A stretch of 64,000 nt of DNA. Origin: JAGWBD01 sp965220615. Lineage in GTDB: Bacteria > Chloroflexota > Anaerolineae > Aggregatilineales > Phototrophicaceae. Positions 42,352 to 50,290 of this stretch are shown here, piece after piece. How positions within the stretch are numbered: position 1 is the stretch's first letter; each line of letters starts with the position of its first letter. The stretch lies in NCBI GenBank assembly GCA_965220615.1, contig CBDCQL010000002.1:310001-374000 (forward strand). Direction: 5' to 3'. A program made the translations under genes and the position numbers. The notes beneath the pieces were generated by a model. The model did not search any database, was not told the origin of the DNA, and saw only the letters and a list, made by a program, of their open reading frames with translations.

Positions 42352-44324
42352 GGCATCGCCAACCCGGTGAGATATTCAGTGGAGCAGTCGATGGCGTCCC
42401 CCGATGGCATCAGGTCGGGCGTCAAAAACAAAATGGTAGTCTCATCGCCCAGGCCAGGCAGGGAAAAGCAACGCGCCGGTCGGAAGTCGTGATCGACAAG
42501 CCAGGAGGTCAGATTCGAATAGCCGTCGTCGCCACCGGGCGTGACGATGACTGCTTCCGGCATGTCAAAGGCCCAGTACTTCGGCAGATTCCAGGTAAAT
42601 GAGAAACCGGCTGCGTAATTCATTCGCTGCGGCATGCCCAGGTAGTAGCCGGGGTCGCCGGCGATAACGAGGTCCCTGGCGGGCAGCAGGGAATCTATTT
42701 CCCGCCCGATGACCGTCATCCGCTGAATGTGTCGTCGATGCTGGATGAGACCATCTTCCAGCGATCGCGCATGCGCGAAAAGGGAGTAAAGCAGAATGGT
42801 CGCCACAAGAACAAAGAGACCTGCGTTGGAGAGCGAGATATCTCGTGACGACCCGGCGCCGGCGGACCGATTGAAGCGGCTCAGCCACGCACCAAACCAG
42901 ACAGTGAAGAACGGGAAAACAAATATCAGATAGAAATCGTTGACATGAGCAAAGAACAGTCCTACCAGAATCAGGGCTCCTGCCGAGGCAGTGAGAAGCA
43001 GACGATCTGCCTGGCTGCGACGCAAGAGGGCGGCCGTAACCACGACGAAGAGCAAAAGGAACTCCACCGGCGCAGAGTAAAGATAGATTTTCAGTTGAAG
43101 GAGCACATTGGCCGGAGTGAAGCCGACCTGGGCCGTTGGATTGCTTATGGCAGCCTCCCAGTCCCATGTTTCCCTGAGGATTCCAGGAACTTCAGACAAG
43201 GCGAGGCCGGGCAATGCGATGTGAAAGGCGGCCCAAATCAGGGTGAATGACAGGCATCCAGCCAGAAAGCTGAAAAAAGACTTGTTTGCATCGGGTTGAT
43301 CGCGACGCCGGGCGCGAAGCCAGTGCAACAACCACAACAAACAGATGATGACAGTGAATGCGCCACCGTAGACATGGCCCTCCACTGCCGAGGTGGCGGC
43401 GACGCCGGCGACGAAACTCCAGAACAACGGTCGTTCGCGATCACGGGCGCGCAACATGGCGAAGAGAGCGATGGCGGTTGAAGTTGCCACCCAGCCGTGG
43501 GTAAGCGCCCAGTTGTATTGCAGGGGAATGGCGATTCCCACTGCGATTGCACAAAATGCCGCCATCCTGCCATAGAGTCGTGAAGCGATGGCGCCAATGA
43601 ATGGCAAGGCCAGGGCACTCACCAGGAGATAGAAAAAGCGGGCCTGATTGATGCCGACACCGAAAAGCCGCATGTAATAGCCGGAAACGGGCCACAGCAT
43701 GAAGAAATTGAACCAGGTGTCCGAGTTTCGGTCCGGAGTCATGATGAAGGAACGGATATCGACAGATTGCCGCACACCGGCAATGATTGGGAAGAATTCG
43801 CCAGTTCGATGCACCTGGGGCGTCAGACCGATCCACAGGACAATCTGGAAGAGTTGCAGCCCCAGCAACAGGGCAAGGAGCGCTCCTGGCCTCCTTATGA
43901 ATACAGGTTGATGACCGGCGCCACGACGATGCATGAGCCAAAGCACGGGCAAGGTCAGGCCGCCCAGGGTAAGCATGACCAGGACGCGGGTAAAGCCTCC
44001 TTTCTCAACGGGAAGCAGATTGATCAGGGCAAGATAGCAGACTACCAGGAGCAGCAGGCCGCCCGTTGGCAACGCCCGGGTCAAACGTTGCGAAGGAGGC
44101 TGTGTGGAGCAACGAAGCAGTCGTCTGCGCCAGACGGGTACGGAGAGCACTGCGAGCAAGAGCGTTCCGGCGGTCACCAAACCCAGCAGATAGGCATATT
44201 CATGAGACCAGCGTCCCAGTACTTCAGCACTTTGGCTGGTATGCAGAGCCATGCAAAACAGGACAAGCAAACCGGCAATCAAGGCCAGCGGTATTGTCCA
44301 ATTGGCGTGCTTGCTGACAATCAC
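42348..44324 (-). CDS. ArnT/PMT-like membrane glycosyltransferase (copy 4 of 4)
   Basis: A 658-aa, most divergent member and the first gene of the array. It starts at GTG 44324 with GGAAA upstream (MIVSKHANWTIPLALIAGLL). It keeps the shared framework (TSQSAEVLGRWSHEYAYLL, compare TSTDPTVFGRWSPRYASLL in copy 1) and the closing domain (TSWLVDHDFRPARCF; ETTILFLTPDLMPSGDAIDC). The acidic motif present in the others is not evident at the same place, where RTGEFFPIIAGVRQS stands, so it may lack activity or use another residue. Confidence 0.8.
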   Translation of the reverse strand: MIVSKHANWTIPLALIAGLLVLFCMALHTSQSAEVLGRWSHEYAYLLGLVTAGTLLLAVLSVPVWRRRLLRCSTQPPSQRLTRALPTGGLLLLVVCYLALINLLPVEKGGFTRVLVMLTLGGLTLPVLWLMHRRGAGHQPVFIRRPGALLALLLGLQLFQIVLWIGLTPQVHRTGEFFPIIAGVRQSVDIRSFIMTPDRNSDTWFNFFMLWPVSGYYMRLFGVGINQARFFYLLVSALALPFIGAIASRLYGRMAAFCAIAVGIAIPLQYNWALTHGWVATSTAIALFAMLRARDRERPLFWSFVAGVAATSAVEGHVYGGAFTVIICLLWLLHWLRARRRDQPDANKSFFSFLAGCLSFTLIWAAFHIALPGLALSEVPGILRETWDWEAAISNPTAQVGFTPANVLLQLKIYLYSAPVEFLLLFVVVTAALLRRSQADRLLLTASAGALILVGLFFAHVNDFYLIFVFPFFTVWFGAWLSRFNRSAGAGSSRDISLSNAGLFVLVATILLYSLFAHARSLEDGLIQHRRHIQRMTVIGREIDSLLPARDLVIAGDPGYYLGMPQRMNYAAGFSFTWNLPKYWAFDMPEAVIVTPGGDDGYSNLTSWLVDHDFRPARCFSLPGLGDETTILFLTPDLMPSGDAIDCSTEYLTGLAMP

Positions 44325-44406
44325 CTGAGTTTCCGCCCTGGCGTCTGGAAGTTCACTGACATGCTTTCGGACACTGGCTATGGCATGTCACAAACAGCGA
44401 CGCAAC

Positions 44407-44412
44407 ATTATA
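44407..44412 (-). promoter_or_regulatory. Possible -10 box of the glycosyltransferase array
   Basis: TATAAT on the minus strand, 82 bases before the GTG of copy 4. No matching -35 at normal spacing (TTGCCG is at 20 bases), so tentative. Confidence 0.35.
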
Positions 44413-44494
44413 TCGTGCCAACTTCAGTCATCCGGCAAGCAGGTTCTTCACGTGGATGCGTTAAACTTGCCCTGTCGAGTACAAGGTGGAATGG

Positions 44495-44959
44495 ATGAAC
44501 GTTGTTGGCGCGGAGCATACCTGCTACACGGTCACGGACCTCGACAAGGCGCGCCTTTTCTATTGCGACCTGCTGGGTTTCGAAATCGCCCACGCGCGCC
44601 CGCGCATCACCAACCGCTATTTTCGCGACATTATCGGCATCCCCGACGCCATCGTCCGCGATCTGTACCTGCGGATTCCCGGCACTGACCATCATCTCGA
44701 GCTGTTCGTCTACGAACATCCTGCCGGCGAAGCCATGGACAACCGCCCGCAGAATCCCGGCAGCAGCCACATCGCCTACGTCGTAGACGACTTGCGCGCG
44801 CTCCACAGGCGGCTCACAACGCAGGACCTGGTTGAGCTTGAGTTCATCTCGGAGCCGGTCTATCTCGACGAGGGGCCGAACAGGGGCGGCTGGGCGCTCT
44901 ATTTGCGCGATCCCAACGGCATCATCCTTGAGCTTTTTGAGAAAGCGCCGGAGGCCTGA
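44495..44959 (+). CDS. VOC-family (glyoxalase/dioxygenase fold) protein
   Basis: A 154-aa protein with two beta-alpha-beta-beta-beta units. It opens MNVVGAEHTCYTVTDLDKARLFYCDLLGFE, has LYLRIPGTDHHLELFVYEHP in the first unit, SSHIAYVVDDLRALHRRL at the second and LRDPNGIILELFEKAP at the end. Likely metal ligands are H11, E71 (HLELF), H-in-SSHIAY and the final E (IILELFE). Members include glyoxalase I and extradiol dioxygenases; the substrate is unknown. ATG 44495 follows AAGGTGG at good spacing; a GTG at 44486 is the alternative. Confidence 0.87.
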   Translation: MNVVGAEHTCYTVTDLDKARLFYCDLLGFEIAHARPRITNRYFRDIIGIPDAIVRDLYLRIPGTDHHLELFVYEHPAGEAMDNRPQNPGSSHIAYVVDDLRALHRRLTTQDLVELEFISEPVYLDEGPNRGGWALYLRDPNGIILELFEKAPEA

Positions 44960-44962
44960 TAC

Positions 44963-45814
44963 CTAGTCCGGCAGCTGCGGATAATTCAGGGGCAACCCCG
45001 GCACCTGAACGGTTGCGCGCAGCAATTTGCGGCCATCCAGATTGGCGACCAGCAAGGTCTTGAGGTCCGGACCAGCAAAGGCGAGGTTGGTGGCAGAATC
45101 CAGCAAAAAGCGCTCCCACTCCTCATAGAGGATCGTCAGGCTTCCATCCCGCTCCAGGCGATAGATGATGCTCGGTGTGTATATTGAAATATAAAGGCGA
45201 CCCTCACGGTCAAAGGCGACGCCGTCAGGCACAGTACGCGGCAGGCCCAGTATCTTCTCCCGCTGCCCTGCACTGCCATCGCTGCGAATCGGGACGCGCG
45301 CGATGCAGGGTGGAGAGGACTCGACGACGATCAGGGCCCGGCCATCGGGTGACAGGCAGAGGCCGTTGGTGAAACCGCAGGCCTGACGGTCCCAGACTTC
45401 TGCCTCGCCGCCGGGTCTTATGCGCCAGATGAAACCATCCCTTTGTGCCCAGGCCCCCGAATCCGAAACGTAAAGGTTGCCCGCGCTGTCAAAGGCCGGA
45501 TAGTTGGGCACGCGCATGGGTTGGTCCGCAGTGCCGCGCGAATAGACGTCAAGGGCGCCGTTGGGCGTGATGCGCATCACGGCCTGGTTGCCCACGTCGC
45601 AGGCGTAGACGTTGCCATCCGCGTCATGGGCGAGGCCGGTGATGAATCCCCCGGTGTCCGCGATGACCTCGCAGGTGTCGGCCTCAAGGTCGAGGCGATA
45701 AACCTGGCCCGCCTCGCCGCCGGCATGCACGCTGCCGTCTGGCGCCACGGCAACGCCTTCGGGATGGTCCATGTCGTGGGGCAGGGCCTGCAGTTCCAGT
45801 TCGAAATCTGCCAT
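44963..45814 (-). CDS. SMP-30/gluconolactonase family protein
   Basis: A 283-aa beta-propeller hydrolase homologue. The metal-binding family pattern is visible: DHPEGVAVAPDGSVHAGGEAG (Glu near residue 19), NVYACDVGNQAVMRI, ACGFTNGLCLSPDGRAL (Asn), and VPDGVAFDREGRLYIS (Asp). These enzymes hydrolyse sugar lactones or related esters. The neighbouring SDR genes could supply such lactones by oxidising sugars. A GGGAGG precedes the ATG. It converges on the VOC gene with three bases between stops. Confidence 0.88.
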   Translation of the reverse strand: MADFELELQALPHDMDHPEGVAVAPDGSVHAGGEAGQVYRLDLEADTCEVIADTGGFITGLAHDADGNVYACDVGNQAVMRITPNGALDVYSRGTADQPMRVPNYPAFDSAGNLYVSDSGAWAQRDGFIWRIRPGGEAEVWDRQACGFTNGLCLSPDGRALIVVESSPPCIARVPIRSDGSAGQREKILGLPRTVPDGVAFDREGRLYISIYTPSIIYRLERDGSLTILYEEWERFLLDSATNLAFAGPDLKTLLVANLDGRKLLRATVQVPGLPLNYPQLPD

Positions 45815-45848
45815 GCGGGCCTCCCGCGTTGTTTACGCTCTTCCGTCG

Positions 45849-46622
45849 CTAGAATGTGCAGGTCACGCCGCCATCAACGACCAGCAATTGACCGGTCATG
45901 TAACGGCAGTAGTCTGAAGCCAGGAAGACGACTGCGCCGGAGACATCTTCAGGCATGCCCTCACGGCGTAAGGGCACCTTGCCGCGCTCGACGTAGAAGT
46001 CCTGGAACCAGGGCTGTTCGCTCTGCGGCCTGCCATCCACGAAGGTCGCCGGCGTGGCCATGAAACCGGGGGCGACGGCGTTGACGAGAATGCCATGTTC
46101 TCCGAGATCGATCGCGGCTGATTTGGTCCAGGAGACGACGCCGCCCTTGGCTGCGTTATACGCGCCCAGCCCGGGAGTCATGGCGAAGGCCTGGATGGAG
46201 GCGATGTTGATGATGCGGCCGCTGCGCTGCGCCGCCATGTGCGGCACGACCAGCTTCGCGCCCATGTAGACGGCCTCAAGGTCAACCATTATCACGCGGC
46301 GCCAGTCTTCCAGGCTGCTGTCGAAAATGGAATCCTGGATGGAGAAGGCGGCGTTGCTGACCAGCACGTCGATTTTGCCGCGCCAGGCGATTGTCTCGGT
46401 GACCGCGGCGGCGTAGGCTTCGTAGTCGCTGACGTCGAGATGCCGCGCCAGGACCGCGCCCCCTGACGCCTTGATTTCGGCGCTTGCGTCCGCCAGGGTG
46501 TCAGCGTTGTGCTCCAGCATGGCCACGGCCGCGCCTTCCGCTACAAATTCGCGCGCGATGGCAAGCCCGAGACCCTGGCCGGCTCCGGTGACGATGGCGA
46601 CCTTTCCTTCCAGCAAGCCCAT
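45849..46622 (-). CDS. SDR-family oxidoreductase
   Basis: A 257-aa classical short-chain dehydrogenase. Nucleotide motif TGAGQGLGLA, NAA in place of NNAG (VLVSNAAFS), catalytic Ser in NIASIQ, and YNAAK with the catalytic Tyr and Lys. The C-terminal VDGGVTCTF is typical. GGGGGAG lies upstream of the ATG. It is one of four SDR genes within 10 kb, together with an SMP-30 lactonase, which suggests sugar or sugar-acid oxidation. The substrate is unknown. Confidence 0.92.
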   Translation of the reverse strand: MGLLEGKVAIVTGAGQGLGLAIAREFVAEGAAVAMLEHNADTLADASAEIKASGGAVLARHLDVSDYEAYAAAVTETIAWRGKIDVLVSNAAFSIQDSIFDSSLEDWRRVIMVDLEAVYMGAKLVVPHMAAQRSGRIINIASIQAFAMTPGLGAYNAAKGGVVSWTKSAAIDLGEHGILVNAVAPGFMATPATFVDGRPQSEQPWFQDFYVERGKVPLRREGMPEDVSGAVVFLASDYCRYMTGQLLVVDGGVTCTF

Positions 46623-46711
46623 GACAGCTCTCCCCCTGCATCCAAAAGTGTTGGCAGGCTGGCTGCGCGCATGGAATGCGCAATCCGCGTTTTGCCGGCA
46701 GAACGATCCTG

Positions 46712-47425
46712 TTAGAAGGCGTCGTCAAAGGGATGGAAGAGGTGATAGGCCGTCCAGCCCCCGTCAACCCGCAACGCTTCTCCGGTGACGAAGGAAGACT
46801 CCCTTTCATCGGCGAGAAACAGCGCTGCTTCCACCAGTTCCTGCGGCCGCGCCGCCCTGCCCAGCGGAACGCGCCCCAAGTAGTGCTCGTCGGGCGGGTT
46901 CGCGCCATCCTGCACGACTCCCCGGGCTATCGCGTTGACGCGCAGGCCCAGTGGCGCCCAGTCCACCGCCAGCGACTTCATCAGCATGTACAGGCCGGCC
47001 TCCCTGGAATTGCGCAGCGCCTGCCCGGCCGGTGCGAAGAGGCCCGCCACGGACGCCAGGAAGATGACACGCCCGTTTCCTCCGCACTGCATGTTCCCGG
47101 CGACGAATCGCGCGCAGCAGGAAATGTCGTCCAGCCCGGCGGCCACGGATTTGCCGTCCGAAGGCGAAGTGTGGTGCAGCCAGATGTCTATCCCGCCCAG
47201 CTGGTCAACAACGCTGCGAATGACGGCCTTTGTCGCCTCATGGTCCCGCAGGTCCAGGGCGTACCAACGCGCACCGATGGCCTCGACCGCACTGCCGCCC
47301 CGGCCGTCGCTCCCGGCCAGCGCCACCTGGGCGCCCTCCTGCAGAAAGGCGCGGGCGAGCGTGAGACACAGTTCATCGCATGCCCCGGTAATCAGGGCGA
47401 CCTGACCTGGAAAGCGCGGGCTCAT
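46712..47425 (-). CDS. Divergent SDR-family protein with degraded NAD-binding motif
   Basis: A 237-aa protein keeping the SDR catalytic pattern S125 (IFLASVAG), Y146 and K150 (GLYMLMKS), and the closing VDGGW. The glycine-rich TGxxxGxG motif reads TGACDELC, losing two glycines, and the NNAG motif reads LHHTS. Cofactor binding is therefore doubtful or unusual. ATG 47425 overlaps the stop of the upstream intact SDR gene by four bases, so the two proteins are made together and may form a mixed oligomer, which is an inference. Confidence 0.82.
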   Translation of the reverse strand: MSPRFPGQVALITGACDELCLTLARAFLQEGAQVALAGSDGRGGSAVEAIGARWYALDLRDHEATKAVIRSVVDQLGGIDIWLHHTSPSDGKSVAAGLDDISCCARFVAGNMQCGGNGRVIFLASVAGLFAPAGQALRNSREAGLYMLMKSLAVDWAPLGLRVNAIARGVVQDGANPPDEHYLGRVPLGRAARPQELVEAALFLADERESSFVTGEALRVDGGWTAYHLFHPFDDAF

Positions 47426-48216
47426 CGGGCCTCCCTGGCCGGCAGGCCGTCCCAGGCGATCCAGCCGCCGTCCACGGCAATCGTGGTCGCGGTGATGTAG
47501 CTGGCGCGGTCGCTGACGAGGAAACGCGCCACACTGGCGATCTCTTCCACTTCCGCCACGCGACCCATGGGCGTACGTCGCTCGTACTGGTCCAGCGACG
47601 CTACGCCCTGTTCGACCAGGGACTGCAAAATGTTGGTGCGGGTAACGCCCGGGGCGACGCTGACGACGCGTACGCCACGCCGCGCCCATTCGCAACCGAT
47701 GTTTTCAGTCAGGCTGATGACGCCGGCCTTGGCGGCATCGTAGGCGGCACGCAGTGGCCAGGCGCCGTAACCGGCGATGGAACTGATGTTCAAAATGACC
47801 CCCGACCCCTGGCGCAACATGACGGCACCTACGGCGCGGGTGCAAATGAAGACGCCGTTCAGCATCACGTCAATCTGCAGTTGCCAGTCGCTGTCCGGGT
47901 GGCTCTCAATTGGGCTGATGAGGTTCATGCCGGCGTTGTTGACCAGGATGTCGACCTGCCCATGGCGTTGCCACACGGCCTCGACCAGGGCATCCACGCT
48001 CTCTCTGGAGCGCACGTCGCATTGCTGCGCCCAGGCGCTGTGGCCGCACTCCTGCAACTGCTGCGCGGCCGCCTCGCCAGCTGCAGGTTCCAGTTCGGCG
48101 ATGACGCAGGTGGCGCCGGCTGCGCAGAAGGCGCGGGCGATGCCCAGGCCGATGCCGCGCCCGGCGCCGGTGATGATGGCGACGCGGCCCGCCAGTTCGT
48201 TATTGGGCGAGGTCAA
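47422..48216 (-). CDS. SDR-family oxidoreductase
   Basis: A 264-aa classical SDR: TGAGRGIGLGIARAF, VNNAGMN, catalytic Ser in NISSIAG, and YDAAK. It starts at TTG 48216 with AGGAAAACAG upstream. The ATGA at its end couples it to a divergent SDR. Both are downstream of a 186-base gap shared with the divergent ferrochelatase gene. The substrate is unknown. Confidence 0.92.
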   Translation of the reverse strand: MTSPNNELAGRVAIITGAGRGIGLGIARAFCAAGATCVIAELEPAAGEAAAQQLQECGHSAWAQQCDVRSRESVDALVEAVWQRHGQVDILVNNAGMNLISPIESHPDSDWQLQIDVMLNGVFICTRAVGAVMLRQGSGVILNISSIAGYGAWPLRAAYDAAKAGVISLTENIGCEWARRGVRVVSVAPGVTRTNILQSLVEQGVASLDQYERRTPMGRVAEVEEIASVARFLVSDRASYITATTIAVDGGWIAWDGLPAREAR

Positions 48217-48340
48217 ACTGTTTTCCTGGACACTGTCTGGCTTTTGATGAGAAACAAGGGCCTGGAAGCGATCATTGGCAAACTATAGCCAGACAGGGAC
48301 TTGCTTACCAGCAAGGGCGGGGACTTTCATTTTCCCACGG

Positions 48341-48369
48341 TTATTGTTGGCATCCTTTTCGGCTAGACT
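48341..48369 (+). promoter_or_regulatory. Probable ferrochelatase promoter
   Basis: TTATTG (48341-48346), 17-base spacer, TAGACT (48364-48369), 33 bases before the start codon. Confidence 0.5.
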
Positions 48370-48402
48370 GGTCGCCTTGACGGTCCGCATCTTCAGGACA
48401 GG

Positions 48403-49446
48403 ATGTTCATGCCCGAACCCGGAACCGCAACGTCTGACGCTACCACCGCGGCGGGTGGCAGGGTCGGCGTTCTGCTCGTCAACCTGGGGACGCCAGATGG
48501 CACAGGTTACTGGCCCGTGCGCCGCTATCTGGCTGAATTTCTGTGGGACCGACGGGTCATTGAAACCGCGCGACTGCCCTGGTGGCTCATTCTCCACGGC
48601 CTGGTGCTGCCACGTCGCCCCTTCAGGTCTGGCAGGGCCTATGCCAAAATCTGGGACCGGGAACGAAACGAATCGCCGATCAAGACCATTACCCGTGACC
48701 AGTGCGCCGGGATCGCGAAAGCGCTGGACCGATTTCCGGAGCTGCACATTGACTGGGCCATGCGCTACGGCACCCCTTCAATGGAAGAGCGGATCGTCGC
48801 CCTGAGAGAAGCGGGTTGCGACCGCATTCTGATTTTTCCGCTGTATCCGCAGTATTCAGCCACGTCGACGGCCAGTGTGCAGGACAAGGCCTTCGACGTC
48901 CTGAAGGGCATGCGCCTGCAGCCCGCCATCCGTACCGTGCCTTCTTTTTACGACCATCCCCTTTACATCAAGGCGATCTGCGCCAGCCTGCAGGGTCATT
49001 TGAATTCGCTGGCCTGGGAAGCGGAACTCGTTCTCGTCTCGTTTCATGGCTTGCCTGCCAGCAACATCGAACTCGGGGACCCTTACCTTGAGCAGTGCCA
49101 AAGAACCCTGGACCTGATGAAAGGGCGCATGGGGCCCGAAGGCGACAAGCTGGAGATGGTCTTCCAGTCCCGCTTCGGCAGGGAAGAATGGCTGCAACCC
49201 TACGCCGAACCCAGGGTACGCGAACTGGCCCGCTCGGGCGTGCGTAACATTGTCGTCGTGGCGCCCGGTTTCGTGTCGGACTGTCTGGAGACGCTTGAGG
49301 AATTGTCCATCGGACTGCGCGAAGTCTTTGAGGAAGAGGGCGGCGAGCACCTCTCAACCGTGCCCTGTCTGAACGACAGTGACGGGGCGCTGCGCCTTTT
49401 TGGCGCGTTGATCCAAAACGAACTCGCCGGCTGGCTGCGCGAGTAA
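48403..49446 (+). CDS. hemH: Ferrochelatase
   Basis: A 347-aa enzyme inserting Fe(II) into protoporphyrin IX, the last step to haem b. Family motifs: VLLVNLGTPDGTGYWPVRRYL, WAMRYGTPSMEE, FPLYPQYSATSTAS, the metal-site LVSFHGLPASNIELGDPY (catalytic His), FQSRFGREEWLQPY, and APGFVSDCLETLEEL with the conserved Glu residues. Met 3 is an alternative start with a better-spaced AGGACAGG. No other haem genes are adjacent. The protein looks like the proteobacterial type rather than the short Bacillus type. Confidence 0.95.
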   Translation: MFMPEPGTATSDATTAAGGRVGVLLVNLGTPDGTGYWPVRRYLAEFLWDRRVIETARLPWWLILHGLVLPRRPFRSGRAYAKIWDRERNESPIKTITRDQCAGIAKALDRFPELHIDWAMRYGTPSMEERIVALREAGCDRILIFPLYPQYSATSTASVQDKAFDVLKGMRLQPAIRTVPSFYDHPLYIKAICASLQGHLNSLAWEAELVLVSFHGLPASNIELGDPYLEQCQRTLDLMKGRMGPEGDKLEMVFQSRFGREEWLQPYAEPRVRELARSGVRNIVVVAPGFVSDCLETLEELSIGLREVFEEEGGEHLSTVPCLNDSDGALRLFGALIQNELAGWLRE

Positions 49447-49513
49447 ACGGGTCACTCGCAGCGCGTTCTTGCGTTAGACTGGCCGCGCTGCGGCGACAAA
49501 CGGGTGTGACTGA

Positions 49514-50290
49514 GTGGAACTGGAACTGGAAGTCAGCGGCTTCGTGGATCGGGCGGTCTTCGACGACGGGGAGATCGAGACGCTGCATCGACCGCTTCTG
49601 CGGCATTTGACCCGCCTGGCGAGCGACTCAACACCGCCCTTTATCGTGCTGCTGGGCGCGACGGCCGGGTCCGGCAAGTCTATTCTGGCGGCCTTTTGGG
49701 AGTGGCTGTCCCGCCAGGATGATGAACTGCTCACCGCGCAGGCCCTGTCGATCGACGGCTTTCATTTCCCCAACAAGGTCATGAAGCGACGCACGATCCT
49801 GCGAAACGGCCAGGAACGCCTGATGCACGATTACAAGGGCGCGCCCGAGAGTTTCGATCTGCAGGGGATACGCGAAAAGCTGGAAGCCCTGCGACGCGGG
49901 GAAGACCTCCGCTGGCCGCTCTACGACCGAAACATCCACGATCCGGTAGAGGATGCCATCGCCGTCACGGAGTCCACCCTCATCCTGGAGGGCAACTACG
50001 TGCTGCTGGACGCGCCGGGCTGGCGCGACCTGCGCGAGCTCGCCAATTTCGGCATCTTCCTCGAGACGGACGTTGACCTGACGCGCGAGCGTCTGCGCCA
50101 GCGAAAGTTGCGGGGCGGCTACGACATGGACTGGGTCGAGGGGCATTACGCACGCAGCGACGGTCCCAACACAGCCTTGATCCTTGGGAATCGGCTCCCG
50201 GCGGACCTGACCCTCATTTGGCACGGTGCGGGGGGGAGCGGTGGCTGGCGTGCAAAATCCGACGAACTGAACGAATGGGGTAGCGCATGA
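49514..50290 (+). CDS. P-loop nucleoside/sugar kinase family protein
   Basis: A 258-aa kinase with Walker A GATAGSGKS (residues 48-56), the second motif LSIDGFHFPNKVMKRR, and lid region RERLRQRKLRGGYDMDWVEGHY. The plan matches the uridine kinase/phosphoribulokinase/pantothenate kinase superfamily, especially the uncharacterised FrcK-like sugar kinases. Starts at GTG 49514. Its stop overlaps the ATG of an enolase-superfamily gene, so the pair may act on the same sugar acid. The exact substrate is unknown. Confidence 0.85.
   Translation: MELELEVSGFVDRAVFDDGEIETLHRPLLRHLTRLASDSTPPFIVLLGATAGSGKSILAAFWEWLSRQDDELLTAQALSIDGFHFPNKVMKRRTILRNGQERLMHDYKGAPESFDLQGIREKLEALRRGEDLRWPLYDRNIHDPVEDAIAVTESTLILEGNYVLLDAPGWRDLRELANFGIFLETDVDLTRERLRQRKLRGGYDMDWVEGHYARSDGPNTALILGNRLPADLTLIWHGAGGSGGWRAKSDELNEWGSA

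Noticed and set aside
36163..44324. Genomic island integrated at tRNA-Val
   Set aside because: The glycosyltransferase array begins next to the tRNA and has lower GC, but there is no integrase and no repeat of the tRNA 3' end at the far side that I could see.
44411..44432. Sigma-54 promoter (TGGCAC) before the glycosyltransferase array
   Set aside because: The matching GC element is at the wrong distance (9 rather than 5 bases), so the resemblance is probably chance.
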